DNA from: Mycobacterium gallinarum
GTDB taxonomy: Bacteria; Actinomycetota; Actinomycetes; Mycobacteriales; Mycobacteriaceae
Direction: 5' to 3'
Length of the DNA stretch: 64,000 bases
NCBI RefSeq assembly: GCF_010726765.1
Contig: NZ_AP022601.1
Coordinates: 6,014,001 to 6,078,000 of the forward strand
Every line of letters begins with the position of its first letter. Within the stretch, counting starts at the first letter, position 1. Both the position numbers and the translations under genes were made by a program. Positions 27,524 to 38,689 of the stretch are shown in pieces. A model generated the notes under the pieces. That model searched no databases. It saw only the letters and a program-made list of their open reading frames with translations, and was not told the DNA's origin.

Positions 27524-28696
27524 TTAGACCATCGCGGTGCGCGAGACCTTCATGCCCAGTGTGAGCGCTCCGGCAAGTTCGCGACTGGTGTCGTAGTCGA
27601 ACACCACATGACCGGCAAGAACATCGACGTCGCGTTTGATGCGCTGCAGCGGATTGTCGGCGAAGTGCACGCTGGCGCCGGACGCCTCCAGCAGATCGGC
27701 GATCACCGACCGCGACTCGCGCACGATGTGCGCGGCCGCGAGGCGGGCCTCGGCTCGTACCGGCCGCGGCACCGGGTCACCCGACGCGACAACGGCTTCG
27801 ATATCTCCGACGGTGTCGGCCAGCAGTCCGCGCAGCGCACGCAGCCGGACGCGCGCCTCGCCAAGCCGTGCCTGCGCCAGCGGCTTCTCCTTCTGCGTGA
27901 CGCCTTCGTACGCGAGGATGCGCTCGCCGAGCCGCTCGGCGTAGACCTCCGCGACGCGCTCCGCGCTGCCCAGTGCCGGCATGGCCGCCAACAGCGACAG
28001 GGCGGGCACCATCGGCCAACGGTAGGTGTCGGCGTCGTGAAGCCCGGCGCCCGGCGCGGTGCCGGAATAGATATCGGCGACGCGGACAAGCCGGTGGTGG
28101 GGGACAAACGCATCGGTGATGACCACGTCGTTGGATCCAGTGGCCCGCATGCCGTCGGTGTGCCAGACGTCCTCGATGCGGACGTCGGAGATGGGTAGTA
28201 GGGCCAGCGCCGGATAAATAGCGGCCGGATCCTCATCGGGGCCGCAGATCGCACCCACCATGATCCAGTTGCCGTCCATCACGCCCGTCGCCCACGACCA
28301 CCGGCCGGTCAACCGGATGCCGTCGCCGGACGGCACGCCTCGGCCCGTCGGCGCCAGCGGCGCGGGCGCGAGGAACGGGCGCGTCGCGAACGCCTCCTCC
28401 TGAGCACGCTCGTCGAACAGCGCAAGCATCCAGTTGTGCAGGGCATAGAAGCCAAGCGTCCACGCGCTCGACGCACAGCCGTGCGCCATCCGCCGAACCG
28501 GATCGAGGATCGACGGCCACGCGGCCTGCTGACCGCCGAAGCGGGCGGGCACCAGCAGTTCGGTAAAGCCCGAAGCGGTGACGTCGGCGACCGTTTCGGC
28601 AGGTAAGCGGCGTATCCGCTCGGCTTCTGGCGCGCGCTCGGCCAGCCGGGCGACAAACTCGGGGGTGATGGCCGGGGTGGCCGAAACCGCGGTCAC
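27524..28696 (-). CDS. Acyl-CoA dehydrogenase-fold flavin-dependent monooxygenase (HsaA/HpaB-like)
   Basis: A protein of about 390 residues with the acyl-CoA dehydrogenase fold and the type-2 C-terminal domain of two-component aromatic hydroxylases. Landmarks are LLVPARFGGQQAAWPSILDPVRRMAHGCASSAWTLGF, LTGRWSWATGV, and the C-terminal DNPLQRIKRDVDVLAGHVVFDYD. The EG catalytic Glu of true dehydrogenases is absent. It would need a separate flavin reductase, and none is adjacent. GTG 28696 (VTAVSATPAITPEF) with an upstream GAGG is preferred. ATG 28714 is possible but lies inside the palindrome at 28711-28728 and lacks a ribosome binding site. Confidence 0.8.
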   Translation of the reverse strand: MTAVSATPAITPEFVARLAERAPEAERIRRLPAETVADVTASGFTELLVPARFGGQQAAWPSILDPVRRMAHGCASSAWTLGFYALHNWMLALFDERAQEEAFATRPFLAPAPLAPTGRGVPSGDGIRLTGRWSWATGVMDGNWIMVGAICGPDEDPAAIYPALALLPISDVRIEDVWHTDGMRATGSNDVVITDAFVPHHRLVRVADIYSGTAPGAGLHDADTYRWPMVPALSLLAAMPALGSAERVAEVYAERLGERILAYEGVTQKEKPLAQARLGEARVRLRALRGLLADTVGDIEAVVASGDPVPRPVRAEARLAAAHIVRESRSVIADLLEASGASVHFADNPLQRIKRDVDVLAGHVVFDYDTSRELAGALTLGMKVSRTAMV

Positions 28697-28710
28697 GATC
28701 CTCAACGCTA

Positions 28711-30547
<1,837 letters not shown>

Positions 30548-30554
30548 CGCCGAC

Positions 30555-30603
30555 GCAAAGGTCCCCGACACTCGGACTTGCCCGGGTGATCGGGGACTTT
30601 TGC
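30555..30603 (+). terminator. Intrinsic-type terminator after the antigen 85 gene
   Basis: GCAAAG-GTCCCCGA (30555-30568) pairs with TCGGGGAC-TTTTGC (30590-30603) around a 21-nt loop, seven bases after the fbp stop. The run of T after the GC stem fits an intrinsic terminator. Confidence 0.7.
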
Positions 30604-30645
30604 GTTCCCCTACCTTCGGTGTGGGCCCAGATGAGAATGGGTTCC

Positions 30646-31644
30646 ATGTCTGAAGTCAATGCGTTGGTCGCGCACCAGGACGCCGAGGGATCCATCACGC
30701 TGCAGCACGAGGTCGTCGACGCGTCCTTCCTGCCCGACGGCGATGTCCAGATTGGCGTCGAATACTCGGGGATCAACTACAAGGACGCCCTGGCGATCAC
30801 GCCGAAGGGCGGAGTCGCGCGGGCGTACCCGCTGATTCCCGGCATCGATGTCGCCGGAACGGTCACCTCGAGCTCGTCCCCTGAATTCGCCGTGGGTGAC
30901 CGCGTCGTCGCCCATGGTTACGACATCGGCACCGGTCGCCACGGCGGCTACGCGGACACCGCGCGCTACCCCGCCGACTATCTGGTGAAGCTCGACGAGT
31001 TGACCACCGCCGAGGCCGCGGCTATCGGCACGGCGGGATTCACTGCGGCCATGAGCGTCAACGCGATTCGTGCGGCGGGCATACAGCCGGCCGACGGCCC
31101 GATTCTGGTTACCGGTGCGACGGGCGGGGTCGGCAGCGTCAGCGTCGATCTGCTGGCTGGACTCGGGTACGAGGTGGTCGCGTCCAGCGGTAAGGCCGAA
31201 GCCCACGACTGGCTGATGGAACTGGGCGCCACGCAGGTGATCGGTCGGCTACCCGCAGAGGGGGAGAAGGTGCGGGCGCTCGGCAAGTCGCAGTGGGCCG
31301 GCGTCGTCGACAGCGTGGGCGGCGACACCCTGGCCTACGCGTTGAGCACATTGAATTACGGTGGGACTGCGGCGATTTCAGGTCTGGCCCGGTCGGCTGA
31401 CCTACCGACGACGGTGATGCCGTTCATTCTGCGCGGCGTAACCCTGGCTGGCATCGATTCAGTACAGCTGCCGATCGGGGCGCGTCGCGACGTGTGGCGT
31501 CAACTCGCGGGCGAGCTCAAGCCGCGTCACCTGGGCAGCATCACCAAGGACGTCTCGGTGCTCGAGGCGCCGCACACGCTGCGCACGATCATCGGCGGCG
31601 GCGTCACCGGCCGCACGCGCGTGGTCGTGCACGACGGATTCTGA
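30646..31644 (+). CDS. fadB4: YhdH/AcuI-type MDR quinone oxidoreductase / acryloyl-CoA reductase, FadB4-like
   Basis: A 332-residue medium-chain dehydrogenase/reductase without zinc ligands. The substrate-domain core is VEYSGINYKDALAITPKGG with PGIDVAGTV. The NADPH Rossmann motif is ILVTGATGGVGSVSVDLL, and the C-terminus is GRTRVVVHDGF. This matches the YhdH/AcuI subfamily (acryloyl-CoA to propionyl-CoA). Its neighbourhood with two FadE proteins equals M. tuberculosis fadB4-fadE23-fadE24, though the gene is convergent to them. ATG 30646 gives the family start MSEVNALVA; in-frame ATGs at 30631 and 30637 are alternatives. Confidence 0.85.
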   Translation: MSEVNALVAHQDAEGSITLQHEVVDASFLPDGDVQIGVEYSGINYKDALAITPKGGVARAYPLIPGIDVAGTVTSSSSPEFAVGDRVVAHGYDIGTGRHGGYADTARYPADYLVKLDELTTAEAAAIGTAGFTAAMSVNAIRAAGIQPADGPILVTGATGGVGSVSVDLLAGLGYEVVASSGKAEAHDWLMELGATQVIGRLPAEGEKVRALGKSQWAGVVDSVGGDTLAYALSTLNYGGTAAISGLARSADLPTTVMPFILRGVTLAGIDSVQLPIGARRDVWRQLAGELKPRHLGSITKDVSVLEAPHTLRTIIGGGVTGRTRVVVHDGF

Positions 31645-31651
31645 GTTCAGC

Positions 31652-31717
31652 TCGCCGAACGTGGGTTACCCGCACGCGAAATGCGCCCAGGGTGTGTATC
31701 GAGCCCACACTCGGCGA
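31652..31717. terminator. Inverted repeat between convergent fadB4-like and fadE23-like genes
   Basis: Arms 31652-31665 (TCGCCGAACGTGGG) and 31704-31717 (CCCACACTCGGCGA) pair at 12 of 14 positions across a 38-nt loop, exactly in the convergent intergenic gap. A bidirectional terminator is the likely role; no U-tract is present on the coding side. Confidence 0.45.
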
Positions 31718-31725
31718 AAAGAAAC

Positions 31726-32937
31726 CTACTTCAGCTCGGACGACGACAGGCCCAGCAGCCGACGGGCAACCACCAGCTGCTGAATCTGCTGGGTGCCCTC
31801 GAAGATGTCGAGGATCTTGCTGTCGCGGGCCCACTTTTCCAGCAGCGTCTGCTCGGAATAGCCGACGGTGCCTGCCAATTCGACGGCCTTGAGCGTGATG
31901 TCACTGGCGACGCGGCCGGCCTTGGCCTTGCCCATCGACGCTTCCTTGGAGTTCGGGATGTTGTTGTCGGCCTGCCACGCCGAACGCACCATCAGTAGAT
32001 ACGCCGACTCCCAATCGGACTCCATCCGCAGGAACTCGGCGGCGGGCGCGCTTTGCGCGTGCGAGGGCTTGTCGTAGGAGATCTCCACACCGGCTTCGGT
32101 GAGGATCTTGCGCAGCTCCTCGAGCGCGGCGCGCGCGATGCCGACGGCCATCGCGGCCACCACCGGACGGGTGTTGTCGAAGGTCTCCATGACGCCCGCG
32201 AAGCCCTTCTCGACCTCGACGTCCGGGCTGCCGAGCAGGTTTTCCTTCGGGATGCGCGCGTTGTCGAACCGGATGACGGCCGTGTCGGAGGCCTTGATGC
32301 CGAGCTTGTCCTCGAGGCGTTCGACGGTGACGCCGGGGTGTTCGCGCGGCACGATGAACGACTTGATCGCCGCGCGGCCCATCGACTTGTCCAGGGTCGC
32401 CCACACCACGATGTGGGTGGCGCGCGATCCCGCGGTGACATAGATCTTCTCGCCGTTGATGACGTACTCGTCGCCGTCGAGCTTCGCCGTGGTCGTCACC
32501 GCGGCCGAGTCGGACCCGAAGCCCGGTTCGGTGATCGCCATCGCGGCCCATACGTCCTTGCCGAGCTTGTCGAGCTGTTCACGAGTCGCCACGCTGGAGA
32601 TCGCGGCGTTGCCGAGGCCCTGGCGCGGCACCGACAACATCAATGCGACGTCGCCCCAACTGACTTCCATCACGTTGAGCACGGCCGACATGTTGGCGCC
32701 ATTGTGGTTGACGTCTCTGGCTTCTCCGGCCGCGAACGCTTCGGCGCCCGCGAAGGCGATGGCGTTGGCGCCCGAGATACCCTCGAAGAGGGTGGCCAGC
32801 GTGTCGAGTTCGACCGGGTACTCGTGTTCCCGCAGATCCCATTTGCGTGAGATCGGCCGCAGCATCTCGGCGGCGCCGTTGTGCGCCATGTCGATCACTG
32901 CTTCGAGCTTCTTCGGCAGTTCCAGATTGATTGCCAT
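31726..32937 (-). CDS. fadE23: Acyl-CoA dehydrogenase, FadE23-like
   Basis: A 403-residue acyl-CoA dehydrogenase. FAD/substrate segments are MAITEPGFGSDSAAVTTTAK and YVINGEKIYVTAGSRATHIVV. The catalytic Glu lies in ILDIFEGTQQIQQLVVARRLLG, the canonical YEGT-type motif. It is immediately downstream of the larger FadE24-like gene (22 bp), and the pair probably forms one operon, perhaps one hetero-oligomer, oxidising acyl-CoAs of lipid origin. Confidence 0.9.
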   Translation of the reverse strand: MAINLELPKKLEAVIDMAHNGAAEMLRPISRKWDLREHEYPVELDTLATLFEGISGANAIAFAGAEAFAAGEARDVNHNGANMSAVLNVMEVSWGDVALMLSVPRQGLGNAAISSVATREQLDKLGKDVWAAMAITEPGFGSDSAAVTTTAKLDGDEYVINGEKIYVTAGSRATHIVVWATLDKSMGRAAIKSFIVPREHPGVTVERLEDKLGIKASDTAVIRFDNARIPKENLLGSPDVEVEKGFAGVMETFDNTRPVVAAMAVGIARAALEELRKILTEAGVEISYDKPSHAQSAPAAEFLRMESDWESAYLLMVRSAWQADNNIPNSKEASMGKAKAGRVASDITLKAVELAGTVGYSEQTLLEKWARDSKILDIFEGTQQIQQLVVARRLLGLSSSELK

Positions 32938-32958
32938 GATTCGACTTTCGTTAGAAGA

Positions 32959-34356
32959 CTAGATAACGACGACACCCTCGGCGACACCGATCGCCCGCAG
33001 ATCGCGGTACCAGCGTTCGACCGGGTGCTCCTTGGTGTAGCCGTGGCCACCGAGCAGTTGCACTCCATCGAGTCCGATCTGCATGCCCTTGTCGGCGCCG
33101 AGTCGCTTGGCCAGCGCAGCTTCCCGGGCGAACGGCAGACCCTGATCGGCGCGTGCGGCGCCGCGCCAGGTGATCAATCGCAGACCGTCGAGCTCGATCG
33201 CGATGTTGGCGCACATGAACGCGACCGCCTGCCGGTGCGCGATCGGTTCGCCGAATGCCTGCCGCTCCTTGACATATGGCACCACGTAGTCGAGCACCGC
33301 ATGCGCCGTGCCGACCGAAAGCGACGCCCAGCCGAGGCGGGACAGCGCGATGGCCTCCGAATAGTCCTGATCGCTGGCTCCGTCCTCGCCAAGACGCGCG
33401 GACAGCGGGACGATGACGTTCTCCAGTTCGACCTGTCCGAGAGCCGCGGCCCGGATACCCATGCTCGGGTCCGCCTTGACGGATACCCCTTGCGACGACG
33501 ATTCAACGATGAACAGGGCTGGCTTGCCGTTGAGTTGTGCTGCCACAATGAATAATTCGGCGTCTGCGGCGGCGGGCACCAGTGACTTGACGCCGTCGAG
33601 GCGGTAGCCGCTCGGGGTGCGAACCGCCGTCGTCTTCAGCGAGGTCGGATCGAACAGGGGGCGCGGCTCGGAGATCGCCACGCACGCCTGCGGCACATTC
33701 TCGCCTGCGAACTCCTTCAGGTAGGTCGTCTGCTGGTCGGCGCTTCCCCAGTGGGTGAGAGCCGAGGCGACGCCTGCGGGGGCCAGGATCGGAAGCGCGA
33801 GACCCATGTCGCCGTAGGCGAGAGCCTCGGCGACGAGCACGTTGGTGACCGCTGCGCGATGGGCGGCGATTCCGTCGAAGTCTTCGGGGACGTTGATCGC
33901 CGTGACACCGAGTTCGGCGGCCTTGGCGACGAGATCGGGCGGATAGGTCGCGGACTCGTCGGCATCGCGGGCCGCGGGGCGCATCACTTCCTCGGCGAAC
34001 TCGCCGACCGTGTCGACGATCATCTGCTGCTCGTCGTCGGGCGTCAGGTCGAAGTAGTCCGAGCCGCTCTTCTTCAGCCTGGTGGGCCCACCCTGGGCGC
34101 CGGAGGCGCGCTTGAACTGACGGCTGGCCGCGCCGGCGACGGAGAACACCTGCTTCACGCCGTACTTGAGACCGCCGTTCAGCGGCTCGCGCAGTTTGTG
34201 GCGGTCGAGGAACTCCTGGCCGACCAGCGGTGTGACCAGTGCCAGCGCCACGTCTGTCGCGGTGCGCTTGTGCTTGCGCAGGCCGACCGCACTTTCGTTG
34301 CCTTTGCGCTTTCGCCGCGGTGCGGATCCATTGTTCGACGGCAGGGTATTGGTCAT
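32959..34356 (-). CDS. fadE24: Acyl-CoA dehydrogenase, FadE24-like with basic N-terminal extension
   Basis: A 465-residue acyl-CoA dehydrogenase. Ahead of the usual fold there is an N-terminal extension of about 90 residues rich in Lys/Arg (APRRKRKGNESAVGLRKHKR), as in mycobacterial FadE24. The catalytic-region equivalent is LLGGHGYTKEHPVERWYRDLRAIGVAEGV, where AEG carries the likely Glu. ATG 34356 is preferred over ATG 34389, because GAGG stands 8 bases upstream and the N-terminus matches the family. Two tandem dyads lie just upstream and probably bind a repressor. Confidence 0.88.
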   Translation of the reverse strand: MTNTLPSNNGSAPRRKRKGNESAVGLRKHKRTATDVALALVTPLVGQEFLDRHKLREPLNGGLKYGVKQVFSVAGAASRQFKRASGAQGGPTRLKKSGSDYFDLTPDDEQQMIVDTVGEFAEEVMRPAARDADESATYPPDLVAKAAELGVTAINVPEDFDGIAAHRAAVTNVLVAEALAYGDMGLALPILAPAGVASALTHWGSADQQTTYLKEFAGENVPQACVAISEPRPLFDPTSLKTTAVRTPSGYRLDGVKSLVPAAADAELFIVAAQLNGKPALFIVESSSQGVSVKADPSMGIRAAALGQVELENVIVPLSARLGEDGASDQDYSEAIALSRLGWASLSVGTAHAVLDYVVPYVKERQAFGEPIAHRQAVAFMCANIAIELDGLRLITWRGAARADQGLPFAREAALAKRLGADKGMQIGLDGVQLLGGHGYTKEHPVERWYRDLRAIGVAEGVVVI

Positions 34357-34397
34357 GTCGACCGCCTCGCTTAGAAAATTGAAGTTCACATTTCCGG

Positions 34398-34442
34398 AAC
34401 TGACTCCAGAGTAAGGTATGCGAACTGACTCACCAGTAAGTT
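34398..34442 (-). promoter_or_regulatory. Two tandem 20-bp operator-like dyads upstream of fadE24
   Basis: Two near-identical 20-bp elements start at 34398 (AACTGACT-CCAG-AGTAAGGT) and 34423 (AACTGACT-CACC-AGTAAGTT), 25 bp apart. Each is an interrupted palindrome AACTnACTnnnnAGTnAGTT, and the second is the better match. They lie 42-86 bp upstream of the fadE24 start. Two phased palindromes are typical for cooperative TetR-family repressors. The regulator is not identifiable from this window. Confidence 0.6.
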
Positions 34443-34470
34443 CGGTGGGAATGTTGTGTAGTTCACAACG

Positions 34471-35904
34471 TCAGACCGTGGCCAAGAGCTCGTCGAACGC
34501 GGCCTGCATGCACTCGGCATAGTGCGCGGGGTCTGGTAGCGCGTCGCGGTCCGCGGTGACGCCCATCGAGACGGTTCCGTTGTAGCTGGCAATGACGTGG
34601 AACAGGTTCAAGCCCGCGATCAACGGCCCCAATCCGGTGACCCGAATCAGGCGTGCGCCGTTGAAATAGATCGGTTCTGCGGGTCCGGGCACATTGCTCA
34701 AGTTGGTGTTGGCGATCGGCGGACTGCTGAAGGGCAGCGCCGACGCCGCTTTGATGGTCAGGCCGAGCAGCGTGGTGGGAACGAGACCGACGAGCTCCAT
34801 CAGCCGGTTGGTGTTGGACGTATCGGAGTTCTCACGGAACGCGGATGCCTCGGCCACGACCGAGACGAGCCGCTTGTGTGGATCCGACATAGTAGTCTGC
34901 AGCGACTGCAGTCTGCCGAACAACCGATTTCCGCCCGCCCCTTTCTCGCTGGAATCCCTTATCGACGCGGGGCACGCAGTGACGAGTGTCTCTTCCGGCA
35001 ACTCGTCATGGTCTTCGAGGTAGCGCCTCAACGCCCCGCCGACATATGCCACCGCGACGTCGTTGATCGTCGCCCCCGGCACGGTCGATTTGATGCGCTG
35101 GAAGTCGGCGAGGTCATGGAACCGAGCCTCGAAAACCCGGTGGGGAGAAGGGGACCCGTTGAACCGAGTGGTCGGGGCGAACAAGGACGGCGGGTCGCCA
35201 CCGAGCGCCGCGGCGACGCCACCGGCAACCTTGGCGGGCAGCCCGGCGACCTGGCGGAACGCCTTCAGCGCACTTGGCACGACGACGCTGCCCGCGCGCA
35301 TTGGATACTGCGCGATATTGACCGCGGTCTTGGACACCAGAGTGGACGTTGACGGTAGTTCGTCTGGCTCCCAGGGTGTTTCGGGAGGTGCGGGGCGAGG
35401 ACCGTCGGGTGCGAGATCGTGCAGGGCGGCCAGCAGCTCGACACTTTCCATGCCGTCGGCGGCGCAGTGGTGCAGTTTCACGCCGACCGCGAACGATCCA
35501 AGCGGGACACCGGGCACCGCGTTGAGCCCCTCGATGACGGTCATCTCCCACGGTGGACGACGCAGATCGATCTGCCGAGCGTGGATGCGCGCGATCTGGA
35601 TGCACAACTGGCGCCAGTCTCCTGGCTGCGGCAACGCAATGTGGCGGACGTGGTACTCGAGATCGAAGTTCGGGTCGTCCACCCAATACGGCATGTGCAG
35701 GCCGCCGGGGAGTTCGGTCAGCCGCCGCCGAAAGGTCGGCGCGAGGTGCAACCGACTGTCGACCTCGTCGAGGATGCCTTTGAAGGTGACTCGCCCGCCG
35801 GGCGCCGTCGCCGGGTCGTAGATCAGCAGCATCTGGATCTGCATCGGAGTCTCGGGACGCTCGGCGCGCAACATCATGTCATCGGTCCAGCTCAGCTGCT
35901 GCAC
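34471..35904 (-). CDS. Wax ester synthase / diacylglycerol acyltransferase (WS/DGAT)
   Basis: A 477-residue WS/DGAT enzyme, which esterifies acyl-CoA to diacylglycerol or fatty alcohol for storage lipid. The active-site motif HHxxxDG is present as VKLHHCAADGMESVELLAALHDL. The C-terminal family motif appears as FSSPPIANTNLSNVPGPAEPIYFNGARL (NLSNVPGP). The start is set at GTG 35904 (VQQLSWTDDMML), because AGGGGAG lies 5 bases upstream. A longer frame to 35964 lacks such a site. A perfect 6-5-6 hairpin (GTTGTG...CACAAC, 34453-34469) follows the stop. Confidence 0.92.
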   Translation of the reverse strand: MQQLSWTDDMMLRAERPETPMQIQMLLIYDPATAPGGRVTFKGILDEVDSRLHLAPTFRRRLTELPGGLHMPYWVDDPNFDLEYHVRHIALPQPGDWRQLCIQIARIHARQIDLRRPPWEMTVIEGLNAVPGVPLGSFAVGVKLHHCAADGMESVELLAALHDLAPDGPRPAPPETPWEPDELPSTSTLVSKTAVNIAQYPMRAGSVVVPSALKAFRQVAGLPAKVAGGVAAALGGDPPSLFAPTTRFNGSPSPHRVFEARFHDLADFQRIKSTVPGATINDVAVAYVGGALRRYLEDHDELPEETLVTACPASIRDSSEKGAGGNRLFGRLQSLQTTMSDPHKRLVSVVAEASAFRENSDTSNTNRLMELVGLVPTTLLGLTIKAASALPFSSPPIANTNLSNVPGPAEPIYFNGARLIRVTGLGPLIAGLNLFHVIASYNGTVSMGVTADRDALPDPAHYAECMQAAFDELLATV

Positions 35905-35982
35905 GGATGCTCCCCTCTGAGCAGAATCGATCGACGCGACGGCGTCATCACATGATGACGCCATTCGAACTCAGATATCGGG

Positions 35983-36759
35983 CTATCGAAGACGCGCGAG
36001 CACAGCGTCGTGCAGTTTCCCGTTGGTGGCGACAGCGCTTCCACCGTGAGGGCCAGGTTCCCCCGCGACGCTCGTGAACGTGCCGCCCGCCTCCCGCACC
36101 AGGATGTCGAGGGCCGCCAGGTCCCACAGCTTGACCTCCGGTTCGACGGCGATGTCCACGGCGCCCTCGGCGACCAAGCAGTAGGACCAGAAGTCGCCGT
36201 AGCCGCGAACCCGCCACACCTCGTCGGTGAGCTCCAGAAATCGTGGGCGCAGACCGTCCCACCCGGTGGTGAGGTCGGAGTACGTCAGGCTCGCCGAGGC
36301 GATGTCGTCGACGCCGGACACGGAGATGCGCCGCGTCTGCCCGCCGAACGACGTGAACGCGCCCTCGCCGCCGCCGGCCCACCAGCGCCGGTGCAGCGCG
36401 GGAGCGCTGACGACACCCACCACGGGCACGCCGTCGTCGAGCAACGCGATCAACGTGGCCCACACCGGAACGCCGCGGACGAAGTTCTTCGTACCGTCGA
36501 TGGGGTCGACAACCCACTGGCGGCCGCTGAAAACCGCTGTGCCGCCGAACTCTTCACCGAGCACGACGTCGTCGGGCCGGTGCGCCGCCAGCGCCTCTCG
36601 GACCAGCTCCTCGACCGAGCGATCGGCGTCCGTCACGGGAGTGAGGTCGGGTTTTGTCTCGACCCGCAAATCCAGCGCGCCGAAACGAGCCAGCGTCTGC
36701 GCGTCGGCGGCGTCGGCCATTTGCAGCGCGAAGGCAAGGTCATCACCGACGGTCGTCAT
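35983..36759 (-). CDS. Inositol monophosphatase-family phosphatase (HisN-like)
   Basis: A 258-residue Mg-dependent phosphatase of the IMPase/FBPase superfamily. Metal-site motifs are VLGEEFGG (first Glu), [25 protein letters not shown] (DPxDGT), and near the C-terminus [18 protein letters not shown] (WDxAA). It is the positional equivalent of M. tuberculosis Rv3137, whose homologues act as histidinol-phosphate or inositol-phosphate phosphatases. The actual substrate is not resolvable here. It diverges from a small membrane protein with only 23 bp between starts. Confidence 0.88.
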   Translation of the reverse strand: MTTVGDDLAFALQMADAADAQTLARFGALDLRVETKPDLTPVTDADRSVEELVREALAAHRPDDVVLGEEFGGTAVFSGRQWVVDPIDGTKNFVRGVPVWATLIALLDDGVPVVGVVSAPALHRRWWAGGGEGAFTSFGGQTRRISVSGVDDIASASLTYSDLTTGWDGLRPRFLELTDEVWRVRGYGDFWSYCLVAEGAVDIAVEPEVKLWDLAALDILVREAGGTFTSVAGEPGPHGGSAVATNGKLHDAVLARLR

Positions 36760-36770
36760 GCAACACGTCC

Positions 36771-36776
36771 TACCAT
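36771..36776 (+). promoter_or_regulatory. Candidate -10 box for a leaderless small membrane-protein gene
   Basis: TACCAT fits the mycobacterial TAnnnT -10 consensus and ends 6 bp before GTG 36783. In only 23 bp of intergenic DNA there is no room for a leader, so transcription probably begins at the start codon. Confidence 0.4.
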
Positions 36777-36782
36777 GTCGGT

Positions 36783-37145
36783 GTGTGGGAAATCGCGATG
36801 GTCCTGGTCATGGTCGGGGTGCTCGTCGCCATCGCCGCCCCCTGGATCATGAGACGGCGCGGTGGGGGGAGCGACTGGGTGCAGGGCCAGCTGCTGGTCA
36901 CCGGCGTCAGTCCGCGGCCGGAGGACGTCACCGGAGAGCAATTCGTGACGATCACCGGCGTCATCAACGGCCCGACGGTCAACGAACATGTGATCTATCA
37001 GCGCATGGCGGTCGACGTCGACCAGTGGCCGACGATGTCTACGTTGTTTCCCGTCGTGTACTCGCCCAAGAACCCCGACAACTGGCGATTCGCACCGACC
37101 GCGGCCCCGCCGCAGCCACCACCGCCGGGGCCCGAGATCTACTAG
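36783..37145 (+). CDS. Small N-terminally anchored membrane protein of unknown function
   Basis: A 120-residue protein with one hydrophobic helix at the N-terminus ([18 protein letters not shown]), a positive RRRGGG stop-transfer, a predicted beta-rich domain of about 70 residues ([42 protein letters not shown]), and a C-terminal poly-Pro tail. No recognised family. Starts GTG 36783 and ATG 36798 are both possible; the TAnnnT box supports GTG. Probably a membrane-anchored extracytoplasmic or cytoplasmic-face protein. Confidence 0.65.
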   Translation: MWEIAMVLVMVGVLVAIAAPWIMRRRGGGSDWVQGQLLVTGVSPRPEDVTGEQFVTITGVINGPTVNEHVIYQRMAVDVDQWPTMSTLFPVVYSPKNPDNWRFAPTAAPPQPPPPGPEIY

Positions 37146-37150
37146 CGGCT

Positions 37151-38527
37151 TCAACCGTGCGCGATGCGCAGCAGCTCCGCGACGCTGGTCACCTTCACCC
37201 GCGGCCTCCCGTGGGGCTCACCCGAGGTGCGCTCGTGTTCGTCGATCAGCTTCCAGTGGTCATCGGTGATCACCTTGGGCTGACGCTCGACCAGCCATTC
37301 CGCCAGCCGCTCGGCATGATCACTGCCGAAATCTGACAGCGACGCCGACGACAGGTCGGCGACCAACGTGTCGACGGTTTCCTGCGAGTCACTCTTGTTG
37401 CTCCCGATGACTCCGGTGGGGCCTCGCTTGATCCAGCCGACGACGTACTCGTTACGACGGCCCTCGATGCGGCCATCGGTGTGCGGAATCGTGCCGTTGC
37501 GCTCGTGGAACGGCAGGCCTTCCAGCTTGACCCCGCGGTAGCCGACCGCGCGCACCACCAGCTGGGCAGGTACCTCCTCGCGTTCGCCGGTGTCCTTGGC
37601 GACGACGCGTCCGTCCTCTTCGACGAGTTCGTTGCGGCCCAGCACGATGGACTCGACCTTGTCGGTGCCCTTGATCTCGATCGGCGACGTGCGGAACCGG
37701 AACACGATGCGGCGCTTGGCGCCCTTCGGTGTCTGCTCGCCGTATCCGCGCAACACCTTGATGTTGTTCTTGACGGTCTTGCCCGCGGCTTCCAGATCCT
37801 CGTCGGAGATATCGGCGAAGTCGGCGGGGTCGATGATCACGTCGACGTCGCCCAGGCCTTCGAGGTGGCCGAGTTCCCGCAGTTCCAGCGTGGTGAACGG
37901 GGCCTGCAGCGGACCGCGCCTGCCGATGATGAGGACCTCCTCGACGCCGCGGTCGTGCAGGGACTGCAGCGCGTGGTCGGCGATGTCGGTGGCAGCCAGC
38001 ACGTCGGGGTCGGTCACCAGGATGCGTGCCACGTCCAGCGCGACGTTGCCGTTGCCGACCACCACGGCTCGCCCGGTCGACAGATCGGGTGCCATCTCCT
38101 CGAAGTGGGGGTGGGCGTTGTACCACCCCACGAAGTCGACGGCGGGAACGCTGCCGGGCAGATCCTCGCCGGGAATACCCAACGACCGATCGGACTGCGC
38201 GCCGACGGCGTAGATCACCGCGTCGTAGCGTTCGGCCAGCTCGGCAGCCTGCACGTGGTCCCCGACCACGATGTTGCCGAAGAACCGGAAACGGGGATCC
38301 AGCGCGGTCTTCTCGAACTGGGCGCTGATCGACTTGATCTTCGGGTGGTCGGGTGCGACGCCCGAGCGCACCAGCCCCCACGGCGTGGGCAGCATCTCCA
38401 GCATGTCGACGCGGACGTCCGCGTCGATTCCCTCTTTTTGCGAGGCGTCGGCGAATTTCAGAAGCGAAGCGGCAGCGAAGTAGCCCGAGGGGCCGGAGCC
38501 GACGATCGCCACGTGGTAGGGGCGCAT
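37151..38527 (-). CDS. fprA: NADPH-ferredoxin reductase FprA
   Basis: A 458-residue adrenodoxin-reductase-type flavoprotein, matching mycobacterial FprA (about 456 residues). The FAD motif is VAIVGSGPSGYFAAASLL at the N-terminus, the NADPH motif is RAVVVGNGNVALDVARIL, and the C-terminal FAD contact is VGWIKRGPTGVIGSNKSDSQETV. It passes electrons from NADPH to ferredoxins for cytochromes P450 and similar oxygenases. ATG 38527 gives the correct N-terminus; the frame is open much further upstream without homology. It is divergent from prfB, as in M. tuberculosis. Confidence 0.95.
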   Translation of the reverse strand: MRPYHVAIVGSGPSGYFAAASLLKFADASQKEGIDADVRVDMLEMLPTPWGLVRSGVAPDHPKIKSISAQFEKTALDPRFRFFGNIVVGDHVQAAELAERYDAVIYAVGAQSDRSLGIPGEDLPGSVPAVDFVGWYNAHPHFEEMAPDLSTGRAVVVGNGNVALDVARILVTDPDVLAATDIADHALQSLHDRGVEEVLIIGRRGPLQAPFTTLELRELGHLEGLGDVDVIIDPADFADISDEDLEAAGKTVKNNIKVLRGYGEQTPKGAKRRIVFRFRTSPIEIKGTDKVESIVLGRNELVEEDGRVVAKDTGEREEVPAQLVVRAVGYRGVKLEGLPFHERNGTIPHTDGRIEGRRNEYVVGWIKRGPTGVIGSNKSDSQETVDTLVADLSSASLSDFGSDHAERLAEWLVERQPKVITDDHWKLIDEHERTSGEPHGRPRVKVTSVAELLRIAHG

Positions 38528-38675
38528 GAATACCTTTTGTTGAAGGTTGTTGCTGCCCGGCCGCGCGCAAGGGGCTGTCGCGTCGCGGCAGGGCTGGTTG
38601 CCATCTCCGATGCTAAAGGCGAACCCTGCCGAATTGCCGCCAGTCAGGGATAACAGTGTCGGGTTCTTCCACAGG

Positions 38676-38681
38676 TACCCT
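38676..38681 (+). promoter_or_regulatory. Candidate -10 box of prfB (leaderless)
   Basis: TACCCT (TAnnnT) is followed by 8 bases and then GTG 38690. No Shine-Dalgarno is present, and the spacing fits transcription starting at or next to the start codon. Confidence 0.5.
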
Positions 38682-38689
38682 GAATTCCC

